Positions 24,718 through 33,015 of a DNA stretch of 64,000 nucleotides are shown piece after piece (position 1 is the stretch's first letter; every line of letters starts with the position of its first letter). The translations under genes were made by a program, and so were the position numbers. Origin of the DNA: Nocardioidaceae bacterium SCSIO 66511 (GTDB lineage: Bacteria; Actinomycetota; Actinomycetes; Propionibacteriales; Nocardioidaceae); contig CP095846.1 of the NCBI GenBank assembly GCA_023100825.1, positions 1,922,001 to 1,986,000 of the forward strand, written 5' to 3'. A model generated the notes under the pieces. The model worked only from the letters and a program-made list of their open reading frames with translations. It made no database searches and was not told where the DNA came from.

Positions 24718-26589
24718 ATGGCACGTTTGATCGAGACGGCGACCGAGCCGCTGCGCAAGGTCGACGTAGACGTCGTCACCGTCGACCTGGTGGAGAACGC
24801 GCTTCGCAACGCGCGGTACGAGATGGACGAAGTGCTGTTTCGCACGGCGCTTTCGCCGGGCATTCGAGAGCAGCACGACGAGTTCCCGCTGATCGGCGAC
24901 CCCGAGGGCAAGATGGTCGTCGGCCAGTTCGGGCTATCCATCCCGGACTTCCTGGAGAACTTCTCCGGCACCATCGAAGAGGGCGACGTGCTGCTCACGT
25001 CCGATCCGTACTCGTGCGGCGCGGCGATCAGCCACGCGAATGACTGGCTCGTCGTGATGCCGATCTTCTTCGAGGGCCGCATCGTCGGCTGGGCCTCGAT
25101 GTTCGGCCACATGTCCGACGTCGGCGGCAAGACCCCGGCGTCGATGCCGACCGACGCGCGCACGATTTACGAAGAGGGCGTGGTCATTCCGCCGATCAAG
25201 ATCTACAAGCAGGGCGTTCTCGACGAGGACGCGTTGTCGATCATCTTGAACCAGGTACGAAAGCCCGACTGGAACCGCGCCGACCTCAACGGTCTCGTCG
25301 CAGCGTGCCGCACAGCGGGCAGGCGGATTCAGGAGCTGTGCTCGCGATTCGGTCCCGATACGTACACCTCGACGCTCGACGCGCTGCTCGACCGCAACTA
25401 CCGGGCCATGAAAGCCCTGCTGCAGATGGTGTTCAAGGACGGCGAGACGCTGTCGTTCACCGACTACATCTGCGACGACGGCGTCGGCTACGGTCCGTAC
25501 GAGCTCAAGATGAGCCTGACTCGCAACGGCGACAAGGTGCTCATCGACCTGACCGGGAGCAGCCCGCAGGCACAGGGCCCGATCAACTACTTCATCAACG
25601 AGAACCTGATGCGGATGTTCTTCGGGATCTACATGATCACCGTCGCCGATCCGCAGATCCTGTGGAACGACGGGTTCTATCCGCTGGTCGACGTGAAGAT
25701 CCCGGAGGAGTCGTTCTGGAAGCCGAAGCATCCGGCTGCGTTGAACGGTCGCAACCACGGCATCGGCCGGGTCTTCGACCTGTTCGGCGGGTTGCTGGGG
25801 CAGACGAACCCCGATCTGCTGAACGCCGCGGGCTTCTCGTCGTCGCCGCACTTCATGTACTCCGGCAACTACACCGATCCGGAGCGCAAGGGGGAGTGGT
25901 TCCAGCTGTACTCGATCGGGTTCGGTGGCATTCCCGGCCGGCCGATCGGCGACGGACCAGACGGACACTCACTGTGGCCGTCGTTCGTGAACATCCCGTG
26001 CGAGTACCTCGAGTCTTACTATCCAATGCGCATTGAGCGTTGGGAGACGATCAGCGACACCGGCGGGGCCGGTCTACATCGAGGCGGCAACGGCGTCGAG
26101 GTCGCGTACCGGTTCCTGGAGCCGGGCACGATCGCGATCCACGACGACCGCTGGCTCACGTACCCGTGGGGTGTCAACGGCGGCGCGCCCGGTGCGCGTG
26201 GACGCAAGTGGATCGACCGCGCCGACGGGAGCAGCGAGATCCTGCCCAGCAAGGTGCACGACGTTCACGTCCATCCGGGTGACGTGCTGCATTTCGTCAC
26301 CTGGGGAGGCGGCGGTTGGGGCGACCCGCTCGAACGCGACCCCGAGCTCGTCTCGCTGGAGGTACGCCGCGGGTTGGTCAGCGCCGACGGAGCCCGCGAG
26401 TACGGCGTGGTGTGCGACCGAGACGGTGTCGTGGATGCGGTGGCGACCGAGGAGCTGCGTACGGCGATGCGCTCGTACCGGCCGGACGTACTGCCGACGT
26501 TCGACGCGGGACCGCCGCTTGCGACGATCCTCGAGCGGTGCCAAGAGGAAACCGGCCTGCCGGCGCCGAAGCCCCCGGTTGCGTTGTGA
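24718..26589 (+). CDS. hydantoinase/oxoprolinase B subunit (HyuB family)
   Basis: A 623-residue partner of HyuA. The family landmarks are visible: V-E-N-A-L-R-N-A-R-Y-E-M-D, then F-P-L-I-G-D-P-E-G and D-V-L-L-T-S-D-P-Y. The G-H-M-S-D-V-G-G metal-binding motif follows, and W-G-V-N-G-G-A-P-G-A-R-G lies near the C-terminus. The H-M-S-D-V-G-G segment is the conserved active-site region of the family. It starts 3 bp after the A-subunit stop. The divergent first 20 residues are typical. Together with a cysteine hydrolase it suggests cleavage of a cyclic amide or ureide. Confidence 0.92.
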   Translation: MARLIETATEPLRKVDVDVVTVDLVENALRNARYEMDEVLFRTALSPGIREQHDEFPLIGDPEGKMVVGQFGLSIPDFLENFSGTIEEGDVLLTSDPYSCGAAISHANDWLVVMPIFFEGRIVGWASMFGHMSDVGGKTPASMPTDARTIYEEGVVIPPIKIYKQGVLDEDALSIILNQVRKPDWNRADLNGLVAACRTAGRRIQELCSRFGPDTYTSTLDALLDRNYRAMKALLQMVFKDGETLSFTDYICDDGVGYGPYELKMSLTRNGDKVLIDLTGSSPQAQGPINYFINENLMRMFFGIYMITVADPQILWNDGFYPLVDVKIPEESFWKPKHPAALNGRNHGIGRVFDLFGGLLGQTNPDLLNAAGFSSSPHFMYSGNYTDPERKGEWFQLYSIGFGGIPGRPIGDGPDGHSLWPSFVNIPCEYLESYYPMRIERWETISDTGGAGLHRGGNGVEVAYRFLEPGTIAIHDDRWLTYPWGVNGGAPGARGRKWIDRADGSSEILPSKVHDVHVHPGDVLHFVTWGGGGWGDPLERDPELVSLEVRRGLVSADGAREYGVVCDRDGVVDAVATEELRTAMRSYRPDVLPTFDAGPPLATILERCQEETGLPAPKPPVAL

Positions 26590-26596
26590 GCCGCAG

Positions 26597-27205
26597 ATGA
26601 CTGTCCATGCTTCAGGTTTCGCGGGCACGTTGACGCCAGGCGAGCGCCCGGCCGTACTCGCGATCGACCTGATGGCCGCGTACTTCACGCCCGGCAGCGA
26701 GTTCTGTCTGCCGTCGCGTGACTGTCTCGATTCGGCGGCTCGGGTCGTCGGGTCGGCGCGCAGTGCAGGAGTACCCGTGATTCACACGCGAGTCGAGTTC
26801 GCCCCCGCAGGGCTCGACGGCGGTGTGTTCATGCGCAAGGTACCCGCGTTGCGTGCCCTTGCGGGCGGTGGCGACCTCGGGCGGATCATGCCCGAGGTCG
26901 CCCCGCTCGCGGAGGAGCTGGTCGTGGTGAAGCAGTACGCGAGTGCGTTCTTCGGCACGTCCCTGGCATCGACGCTGAACGCGCTCCGCGTCGACACGGT
27001 CCTGATCACCGGGGTCAGTACGAGTGGCTGCGTACGCGCGAGTGCGGTCGACGCCATCCAGCACGGGTTCGTACCTCTCGTCGTGCGTGATGCGGTCGGC
27101 GACCGCGGGCCCGAACCGCACGAGGCGAACCTGTTCGACCTCCAAGCCAAGTACGCCGAGGTCGTCGACGAGGCGAACGCCGTTGCCTACTTGAAGGATC
27201 GATGA
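26597..27205 (+). CDS. isochorismatase-like cysteine hydrolase
   Basis: A 202-residue Rossmann-like hydrolase with a full catalytic triad: Asp24 (A-I-D-L), Lys112 (V-V-K-Q-Y-A-S-A-F-F-G-T) and Cys145 (G-V-S-T-S-G-C-V-R). The T-S-G-C-V-R motif is that of N-carbamoylsarcosine amidohydrolase and related amidases, which remove carbamoyl or amide groups. That fits the product expected from a hydantoinase. The ATG is 7 nt after the HyuB stop, and its own stop overlaps the next start. The longer frame upstream is a shadow over hyuB. Confidence 0.9.
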   Translation: MTVHASGFAGTLTPGERPAVLAIDLMAAYFTPGSEFCLPSRDCLDSAARVVGSARSAGVPVIHTRVEFAPAGLDGGVFMRKVPALRALAGGGDLGRIMPEVAPLAEELVVVKQYASAFFGTSLASTLNALRVDTVLITGVSTSGCVRASAVDAIQHGFVPLVVRDAVGDRGPEPHEANLFDLQAKYAEVVDEANAVAYLKDR

Positions 27206-28098
27206 TGGTGCAGATCCTGGAAGTCGCACCTCGCGACGGCCTCCAAAACGAGGCGACGCACCTGTCGACCGACGACAAGGTCGAGCTCGTGGCTCGCGCG
27301 GTGGCCGCCGGAGCGCGCCGCGTCGAGGTCACCAGCTTCGTCCATCCGAAGGCCGTGCCCCAGCTTGCCGATGCCGAGGACGTGATGGCGGCGGTCGAGC
27401 GCGTCGACGGCGTCAGCTTTGCGGGCCTGGTGATGAACGAACGCGGCCTCGACCGTGCGATCGCCGCCGGCGTCGACGAGGTCGATGTTGTCGTGGTCGC
27501 GTCCGACACGTTCTGTCAGCGCAACCAGAACATGACGACCTGGCAGGCGTGCGAGATCGCGACACGCCTGGTGGCGAAGGCGCGTACGGCCGGTTTGTTC
27601 ACCACGGTGACGATCGGTGCATCGTTCGGATGCCCGTTCGAGGGCGAGGTGCCTGTCTCCCGACTGCGCGACGTCATCGCGCGCGTCGTCGACACGGGTC
27701 CGGATGAGCTCGCATTGGCAGACACGATCGGGGTGGGCGTACCGAGCGATGTACGGGAACGCGTCGGGGTTGCGCGGTCGATCGCAGGTGATGACGCCGC
27801 ATTGCGACTGCACCTGCACGACACCCGCAACACGGGGGTCGCGAATGCCGTTGCTGGGTTGGAGTCTGGCGTACAGACACTCGATGCGAGCATCGGCGGC
27901 GCCGGAGGGTGTCCGTTTGCGCCGAATGCGACCGGCAACGTCGCAACCGAGGACCTCGCGTACGCGTTCGCCCGGATGGGCGTCGACACCGGTCTCGACC
28001 TGAACTCGCTGATCGACTCCGCCACCTGGTTGGAGGACCGACTCGGCAAACAGCTGCCCAGCGCACTCGCCCGTGCGGGCGACTTTCCGGCGACCTGA
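27202..28098 (+). CDS. hydroxymethylglutaryl-CoA lyase family protein
   Basis: The 298-residue TIM-barrel lyase has E-V-A-P-R-D-G-L-Q-N-E (catalytic Arg/Asp) and E-V-T-S-F-V-H-P-K. It also has the metal-binding L-H-L-H-D-T-R-N-T-G and the cysteine loop G-G-A-G-G-C-P-F-A-P. Members cleave 3-hydroxy-3-methylglutaryl-CoA or related branched hydroxyacyl-CoAs to acetyl-CoA or pyruvate plus a keto compound. ATG 27202 overlaps the previous stop by 4 bp. As the last gene of the operon it implies that the pathway ends in C-C cleavage of a CoA ester made by the first gene's CoA transferase. Confidence 0.92.
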   Translation: MMVQILEVAPRDGLQNEATHLSTDDKVELVARAVAAGARRVEVTSFVHPKAVPQLADAEDVMAAVERVDGVSFAGLVMNERGLDRAIAAGVDEVDVVVVASDTFCQRNQNMTTWQACEIATRLVAKARTAGLFTTVTIGASFGCPFEGEVPVSRLRDVIARVVDTGPDELALADTIGVGVPSDVRERVGVARSIAGDDAALRLHLHDTRNTGVANAVAGLESGVQTLDASIGGAGGCPFAPNATGNVATEDLAYAFARMGVDTGLDLNSLIDSATWLEDRLGKQLPSALARAGDFPAT

Positions 28099-28106
28099 TT
28101 CGGCGG

Positions 28107-28163
28107 AGTTCGGTGCGTAGTCGTTGGTCTGCGGGCGTGGCACCAACGACTACGCACCGAACT
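28107..28163. repeat. 57-bp palindrome, copy C
   Basis: The 20-bp arms (28107-28126 and 28144-28163) are perfect and identical to those of copy A. Pairing extends to 22 bp. The loop is again 17 nt but its sequence differs. It starts 8 nt after the HMG-CoA-lyase-like stop. The convergent MFS gene takes its stop codon (28150-28152) from inside the right arm. Confidence 0.9.
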
Positions 28164-29370
28164 TTGCGGGCGGACTGGCAGTACGCCGGAGACTCAGCCC
28201 GATGACTCCCGCGAGCGCGGTGATGGCGGCCAGACAGATGCCCGCGCCGGTGAGACCGTAGAGCGCGAGTCCGAGACCTCCGGCACCGGCACCGATGAAG
28301 ACACCGAGGCTCATCCCGGCTGCGGTCACGCTCAGCAGCTGTGTCGGCGAGCCCTCCGCGCGCGCGACGATCAACGATGTCACCGCGGCGGCGGTCGCGG
28401 CATGGCCGATGCTTATCAACGCTGTCGAGGCGAGTGCCGCGATCAGCTCGGTCGTCGTGAAGACGACCACCGTCCCGATCGACGCCACCGTCACACCAGC
28501 GGTGAGCAACACGTACGGTCGCGCGTTCTTGCCGGCGACATTGACCCAGCGACCGGAGACGAGGTTCGAGACAAAGAACCCAGCACCGCTGATCGTCCAC
28601 ACCATCGTCACCTGCTGTGGCGTCGTGTCGAAATACTCGGTGTACGCCACGGCGAGATAGGCGAGGTACCCCATCAAGCCGGCCGTACGAAGGGTTGCGA
28701 TCACCACGAGCCGCCGTGCGACGGAATCGCGCATGAGCAAGGCGAACGACGCACGGTGCGTGAGAGGCGCCGTCGACGCGGCCGGTTGTGGAGGTCTGCG
28801 GAGTACCACCCAGCCAGCCAATGCGATGGCGACACCGGCGACCACGAGCAAGCAACCGCGCCAGCCACCCCACGTCGCAAGAACTCCCACCAGCGGCCCG
28901 GCCAGCACGGCTCCGAGCGACTGCGCTGCCGTGACGGTCGTGGCCGCCCGTCCGGCGAGCGCCGTGTCGGCGTGGCGGTCCGCGGCTGCAGCGAGCAGGC
29001 TCGGCGTCAACATCGCGATCGCCGTGCCGACGCCGAGGCAGAACAGCAGCGCGGTTGCGATCGAGGCGTACGAAGCCGCCAACGACACCAACGCAAGCAG
29101 GCCGAGTGAGATGCTGATACCGCGCGTACGTCCGAGCCGGTCGAGCAGTGGAGCGACCGCCACCCCCGTCACGAATGCCGCGACCCCGCCGACCCCGCGG
29201 AGTACACCGAGCACGCTCGCGTCCGTACCGACGTCTGCTGCGATGTCGACGAGGTGCGTGGAGTAGACCGTGAACGGCAGCAGGCCGACGACCGCAGCGA
29301 GGCACAGCAGCCTGAGGTCGTACGCCTCGCCCCGCGGAACCTTCGAGGAGGGCTCAGCCGTCGAGGTCAC
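28150..29370 (-). CDS. MFS transporter (probable exporter)
   Basis: The 406-residue protein has about 12 hydrophobic segments and an MFS motif A-like loop, L-L-D-R-L-G-R-T-R-G. A central cytoplasmic loop (R-R-P-P-Q-P-A-A) follows TM6. GTG 29370 overlaps the upstream substrate-binding protein gene by 17 bp; a longer frame to 29478 would run far into that gene. Its place as the last gene of a siderophore-type ABC operon suggests export of a siderophore or removal of a metabolite. The stop codon lies inside palindrome C. Confidence 0.8.
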   Translation of the reverse strand: MTSTAEPSSKVPRGEAYDLRLLCLAAVVGLLPFTVYSTHLVDIAADVGTDASVLGVLRGVGGVAAFVTGVAVAPLLDRLGRTRGISISLGLLALVSLAASYASIATALLFCLGVGTAIAMLTPSLLAAAADRHADTALAGRAATTVTAAQSLGAVLAGPLVGVLATWGGWRGCLLVVAGVAIALAGWVVLRRPPQPAASTAPLTHRASFALLMRDSVARRLVVIATLRTAGLMGYLAYLAVAYTEYFDTTPQQVTMVWTISGAGFFVSNLVSGRWVNVAGKNARPYVLLTAGVTVASIGTVVVFTTTELIAALASTALISIGHAATAAAVTSLIVARAEGSPTQLLSVTAAGMSLGVFIGAGAGGLGLALYGLTGAGICLAAITALAGVIGLSLRRTASPPAKFGA

Positions 29371-30346
29371 GGAGGTACGCCCCGAACTTCTCGAGCCCGT
29401 CGATGTTGCGCGGGCTACTGATGCCTTCGTTGTAGTCGAGGATGAAGTAGTTGTCGTTCTGCACGGCGGGGAGGTCACGGGTGATCGGCGAGCTCTCCAG
29501 GAAGTCGATCTTCTTCTTCGCCGGCAGGTCGCCGTAGTCGAGGATGACGATCACCTCCGGTTGTTCCTTCACGACGGACTCCCAACTCACCTGCGTCCAG
29601 CGCTCATCGAGGTCGGCGAAGATGTTGCGGCCGCCGGCGAAGCGCGTGATGTCGTTGGGCGGCACCTGGTTGCCGGCGGTGAACGGCTGGTCGGTGCCGG
29701 AGTCGTACAGGAACACCGGCACGGGGTCGCCTTCCGGTGCGTTCGCGCGTACGTCGGCGACCCGCTTCTTGAAGTCGGCGACCACCTCGGCGGCGCGGTC
29801 TTCGACGCCGAAGATCTCGCCGAGCCGGACGAGGTCGGTGTAGAGACCCTCGAAGGGCGTCACCTCGATCGGGTGCTCGGGGTAGTTGTAGCAGGACTCC
29901 GCGTGCATGAAGCTCTGGATGCTCAGGCCGTCGAGGATCTCCGGCGTGATGCCGCGATCGATACTGAAGCCCGACTCCCAGCCGGCGACGACGAAGTCGG
30001 CGTTCGCGTCGACGACGAGCTCGCGGTTGAGCAGATCGTCGCCGAGGAACTCGACCTTCTCGTACTCGTCCGCGTACGGCGACTCCTCGACGGGCGGGTT
30101 CGCGGGCGGCATGACGTAGCCGTGTACGTGGTCGGCGAGTCCGAGCGCGAACATCTTGTCGGCACTGCCCCCTTCGTACACGACCGCTCGCTCGGGTTCG
30201 GTGTACTCGACCTTCTCGCCGCAGCGTTCGACGGTGGCCGTACGACGACCTTCATCGCCGCTCACTTCGGCTCCGCAGGCGACGAACAGGGGACAGGTGA
30301 TCGCGAGTAGCCCGATCGTGGTTCGTCTCCGGTGGTGGTTCCGCAT
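29354..30346 (-). CDS. siderophore/iron ABC transporter substrate-binding lipoprotein
   Basis: A 330-residue lipoprotein with basic N-terminus R-N-H-H-R-R-R, a hydrophobic core and Cys24 in F-V-A-C. The mature part is a class III periplasmic-binding fold: R-A-V-V-Y-E-G-G-S-A-D-K-M-F-A-L-G-L-A-D-H-V-H-G-Y, then P-E-V-I-V-I-L-D-Y-G-D. It resembles ferric-siderophore binders. AAAGGAA precedes ATG 30346. It is translated from an operon with a FecCD-type permease and an ATPase. Its start lies within the last 95 bp of the ATPase gene. Confidence 0.9.
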   Translation of the reverse strand: MRNHHRRRTTIGLLAITCPLFVACGAEVSGDEGRRTATVERCGEKVEYTEPERAVVYEGGSADKMFALGLADHVHGYVMPPANPPVEESPYADEYEKVEFLGDDLLNRELVVDANADFVVAGWESGFSIDRGITPEILDGLSIQSFMHAESCYNYPEHPIEVTPFEGLYTDLVRLGEIFGVEDRAAEVVADFKKRVADVRANAPEGDPVPVFLYDSGTDQPFTAGNQVPPNDITRFAGGRNIFADLDERWTQVSWESVVKEQPEVIVILDYGDLPAKKKIDFLESSPITRDLPAVQNDNYFILDYNEGISSPRNIDGLEKFGAYLRDLDG

Positions 30347-31139
30347 TGCGGTGTTCCTTTCTGGCTGGTCCAGCGCCGCCAACGGCGTACAACAGCTGGG
30401 GCTGGCCGGTGAGTGGATGGCATACGAGCGTTGCGTCGACGCCGAAGACATCGCGTACGAGGTGCGGCGTGAGGATGTCCTCGACTTGGCCGTACGCGAC
30501 GAGTCGTCCCTCGGACATCACCGCGAGGCGGTCGCACGTCGCTGCGGCGAGGTTGAGGTCGTGGAGCACGACGAGGATGGTGAGCTCCGTCGTGGCGAGA
30601 TGTTCGAGCACGTCGATCTGATGGCGGAGATCGAGGTGGTTGGTGGGCTCGTCGAGAACGAGCACCGACGGCTCTTGGGCGAGTGCGCGGGCGATGAGCA
30701 CGCGTTGGCGTTCGCCGCCCGAGAGCGTGGTGACGAGGCGATCGGCGAGGTCGAGAACGCCGAGCTTGCGCATGGCATCGGCGCAGACGTCGTGCTCCGA
30801 GTCCGAGAGCGCCTCGTTTCCGCGGTGGTGCGGCGCCCGGCCGAGAGCGACGACCTCCCAGGCGGTGAAGTCGAGATGGGTGTCGTGCTGCTGGGCGAGT
30901 GCGGCGAGCCTCAACGCGCTTTGTCGAAGGCTCTGCGTCGCGACGTCGGTGCCGCCGAGGCGCACGACTCCGGTGGTGGGCCGCAACGCGCGGTACGCGC
31001 AGCGCAAGACCGTCGACTTGCCGGAGCCGTTGGGTCCGATGATGCCGACCGTCTCGCCTCTTTCGACGTCGAGGCTCAAGGCGTCGACGATGCGCTTGCC
31101 GTCGGCGATGACGCCGAGGCCGTCGAACTGTAGGTCCAT
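30252..31139 (-). CDS. iron-siderophore ABC transporter ATP-binding protein
   Basis: The 295-residue ATPase has Walker A G-P-N-G-S-G-K-S-T, Q-loop region A-Q-Q-H-D-T, signature L-S-G-G-E-R-Q-R, Walker B V-L-V-L-D-E-P-T-N-H-L-D and the switch histidine in V-L-H-D-L-N. These are marks of the FepC/FhuC group. The ATG overlaps the permease stop by one base (TGATG). The last 30 residues are basic and run 95 bp into the lipoprotein gene, longer than usual for the family. That may be a read-on extension rather than folded protein. Confidence 0.9.
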   Translation of the reverse strand: MDLQFDGLGVIADGKRIVDALSLDVERGETVGIIGPNGSGKSTVLRCAYRALRPTTGVVRLGGTDVATQSLRQSALRLAALAQQHDTHLDFTAWEVVALGRAPHHRGNEALSDSEHDVCADAMRKLGVLDLADRLVTTLSGGERQRVLIARALAQEPSVLVLDEPTNHLDLRHQIDVLEHLATTELTILVVLHDLNLAAATCDRLAVMSEGRLVAYGQVEDILTPHLVRDVFGVDATLVCHPLTGQPQLLYAVGGAGPARKEHRNAEPPPETNHDRATRDHLSPVRRLRSRSERR

Positions 31140-32236
31140 CAGCGACCCGCGAACACGTAGTTGCGACGCCGCATCAGCAGTATGAACACCGGTACGCCGA
31201 CCAGCGCTGTGATCGCGCCGAGCGGCAGTTCGCGCGGAGCCGCGACCGTACGAGAGATGAGGTCGACCCACACCATCAGCACGGCTCCGGCAAGCGGAGC
31301 GACCGCGAGCACGCGTACATGTGCAGCGCCGACGACGAGGCGCACGATGTGCGGAACGATGAGCCCGACGAAGCCGATCGCGCCGCTGACCGCCACCATC
31401 GCGGCCGTCATCAGCGATGCGACGCCGAACAGGAGCGTACGACTGCGCGCGGCGTCGACGCCCAGCGACGCGGCGGATTCGTCGCCGAGCGCCAGTACGT
31501 CGAGGGTCCGGCTACGTCGCCAGAGCCAGCCGATCCCGAGCAGCGTGACGCCCGCGACGAGGGGAAGTGCATCCCAGGTCGCGGCGCCGAAGCTGCCCAT
31601 CGACCAGAACAGCACGGTGCTCGTCGCCTCGGACGAGGGTTGGAGGTAGATCAGCACACTGGTGACGGCCTGGAACCCGAACGACATCGCGACCCCGACC
31701 AGTACGAGGCGTAGCGGCGAGACTCCGGTGCGGCCGGATGCAGCGACGTACACCAGAACGGTCGCCGCGAGCGCACCGAGGAACGCGCCGGTGGAAACCG
31801 CGTAGATGCTGAGTCCGGCGAGCAGCCCGAACGTCGAAACGACCACAGCACCGACGGATGCGCCCGAGGAGATACCGAGTACGAACGGGTCGGCGAGCGC
31901 GTTTCGTACCAGCGCCTGCGCCGCCACGCCGACGGCTCCCAACCCGGCACCGACGACAGCGGCCAGCAGCACGCGCGGCGTACGTATCTGCCAGACGATC
32001 TGGTACGTCGTCGCCTCATCGGACCCGACGGTGCCGCCCGTGATCGCGGCCCACAGGTAACGCGCGGTGTCCGAGACCGCTACGTACGCCGATCCGGTGC
32101 CGATCGCGACCAGAACCGAAGCAAGTAAGCAGCTGGCGAGGATGCCGCAGACGGCGAAGCTGCGAAGACCGCCGGTGCGGGCGGACGCAGATTGCCCGGG
32201 CGTGCCGGCCGTCGGGGCATTTGTACGAAGGAGCAC
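31139..32236 (-). CDS. FecCD-type iron-siderophore ABC permease
   Basis: A 365-residue integral membrane protein with about ten helices. It has the FecCD motifs R-T-P-R-V-L-L-A-A-V-V-G-A-G-L-G, D-P-F-V-L-G-I-S-S-G-A-S and G-F-V-G-L-I-V-P-H-I-V-R. The EAA-like cytoplasmic loop is G-D-E-S-A-A-S-L-G-V. Only one permease gene is present, so it must work as a homodimer. GTG 32236 is the best start although the ribosome site is weak. An AT-rich metal-box-like sequence lies just upstream. Confidence 0.9.
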   Translation of the reverse strand: MLLRTNAPTAGTPGQSASARTGGLRSFAVCGILASCLLASVLVAIGTGSAYVAVSDTARYLWAAITGGTVGSDEATTYQIVWQIRTPRVLLAAVVGAGLGAVGVAAQALVRNALADPFVLGISSGASVGAVVVSTFGLLAGLSIYAVSTGAFLGALAATVLVYVAASGRTGVSPLRLVLVGVAMSFGFQAVTSVLIYLQPSSEATSTVLFWSMGSFGAATWDALPLVAGVTLLGIGWLWRRSRTLDVLALGDESAASLGVDAARSRTLLFGVASLMTAAMVAVSGAIGFVGLIVPHIVRLVVGAAHVRVLAVAPLAGAVLMVWVDLISRTVAAPRELPLGAITALVGVPVFILLMRRRNYVFAGR

Positions 32237-32246
32237 CCGAGCACTC

Positions 32247-32264
32247 TAATAAGAATGACTCTCA
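32247..32264. promoter_or_regulatory. possible Fur/Zur-type metal box
   Basis: The sequence taataagaatgactctca, read on the minus strand, is TGAGAGTCATTCTTATTA. It partly matches the TGA-N-A-N-TCATT-N-TCA form of Fur-family operators. It lies 11-28 bp upstream of the permease start, where a repressor would act. The assignment is tentative. Confidence 0.35.
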
Positions 32265-32331
32265 CATGCAATAAGGGTTCCCGATGATCCAAGCGCCGCG
32301 AAGCAGTCCGTGATCCGGTTATCGTCGAGTC

Positions 32332-32709
32332 GTGAGCGATGCCGCCTCTCCGTCGGTCTTGGTCATCGGGCTGGATCCGTACCGAGTTCCGGGGCCATGG
32401 GATCCGAAGCCGGTCGCCGACGGGATCGACGACGGCCTGGCCGAGTTCGCCCGGCATGGGGTGGACATCGAGACGTGTTTGATCGGCCTCGACGGGAGCG
32501 ACGATGTCGAGGAGGTCGTACGCACCGCGCTGCGTTCGCGCCGCTGGGACTGCGTCACGGTGGGCGGCGGATTGAGGCATTCCGACGATCAGATCGAGCT
32601 GCTCGCAACCGTGGTGAATCTGATCCGCACGCATGCGCCGGATGCCGCCATCGCCTTCAACAGCAAGCCGACCGACACGTACGAGGCCGCAGCTCGCTGG
32701 ATCGTGTGA
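32332..32709 (+). CDS. conserved hypothetical protein
   Basis: A 125-residue alpha/beta protein. It begins with a buried strand S-V-L-V-I-G-L-D-P-Y-R-V-P-G-P-W-D-P, then has C-L-I-G-L-D-G-S-D-D and W-D-C-V-T-V-G-G-G-L-R. It ends F-N-S-K-P-T-D-T-Y-E-A-A-A-R-W-I. The arrangement looks like a small Rossmann/response-regulator-like fold and is typical of a conserved family seen across many bacteria. No function is known to me. GTG 32332 has no strong ribosome site, and the gene stands alone. Confidence 0.75.
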   Translation: MSDAASPSVLVIGLDPYRVPGPWDPKPVADGIDDGLAEFARHGVDIETCLIGLDGSDDVEEVVRTALRSRRWDCVTVGGGLRHSDDQIELLATVVNLIRTHAPDAAIAFNSKPTDTYEAAARWIV

Positions 32710-32760
32710 GGCGTCGATGCGCTTGCGCGCGGGTTCCGGCACGAAGCAGTTTGGCGTCGG

Positions 32761-32871
32761 CTAGACACTGACGACCTGCACTAGGTCGTTGATACCGACG
32801 AAGTCGCCAGCATTGCGGGTGTACAGGCGTGCCGCATGTGCATGCGCAGTCGCCGCGATCAATAGATCCAT
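32761..32871 (-). pseudogene. VapC (PIN-domain toxin) C-terminal remnant
   Basis: This 36-codon frame encodes M-D-L-L-I-A-A-T-A-H then A-R-L-Y-T-R-N, the C-terminal catalytic end of a PIN-domain toxin. Directly upstream in the same frame there is a TAG, and the rest of the toxin and its antitoxin are missing or in other frames. It is therefore a degraded vapC. The surrounding 32710-33015 spacer holds nothing else I can identify. Confidence 0.65.
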
Positions 32872-33015
32872 CGTGCGCGCTCGAGGCTAGGGTCGACGAC
32901 ATCAGACGAGTGCGGCAGAAGAGGTCGAGCAACTCGTGTGAGCTCGCCTTCTTGCCGATGCATCACACGGCAGCGAGGTGTCCGTAGACGCACGCTCGGT
33001 CTCGTGGTCGCCCGC

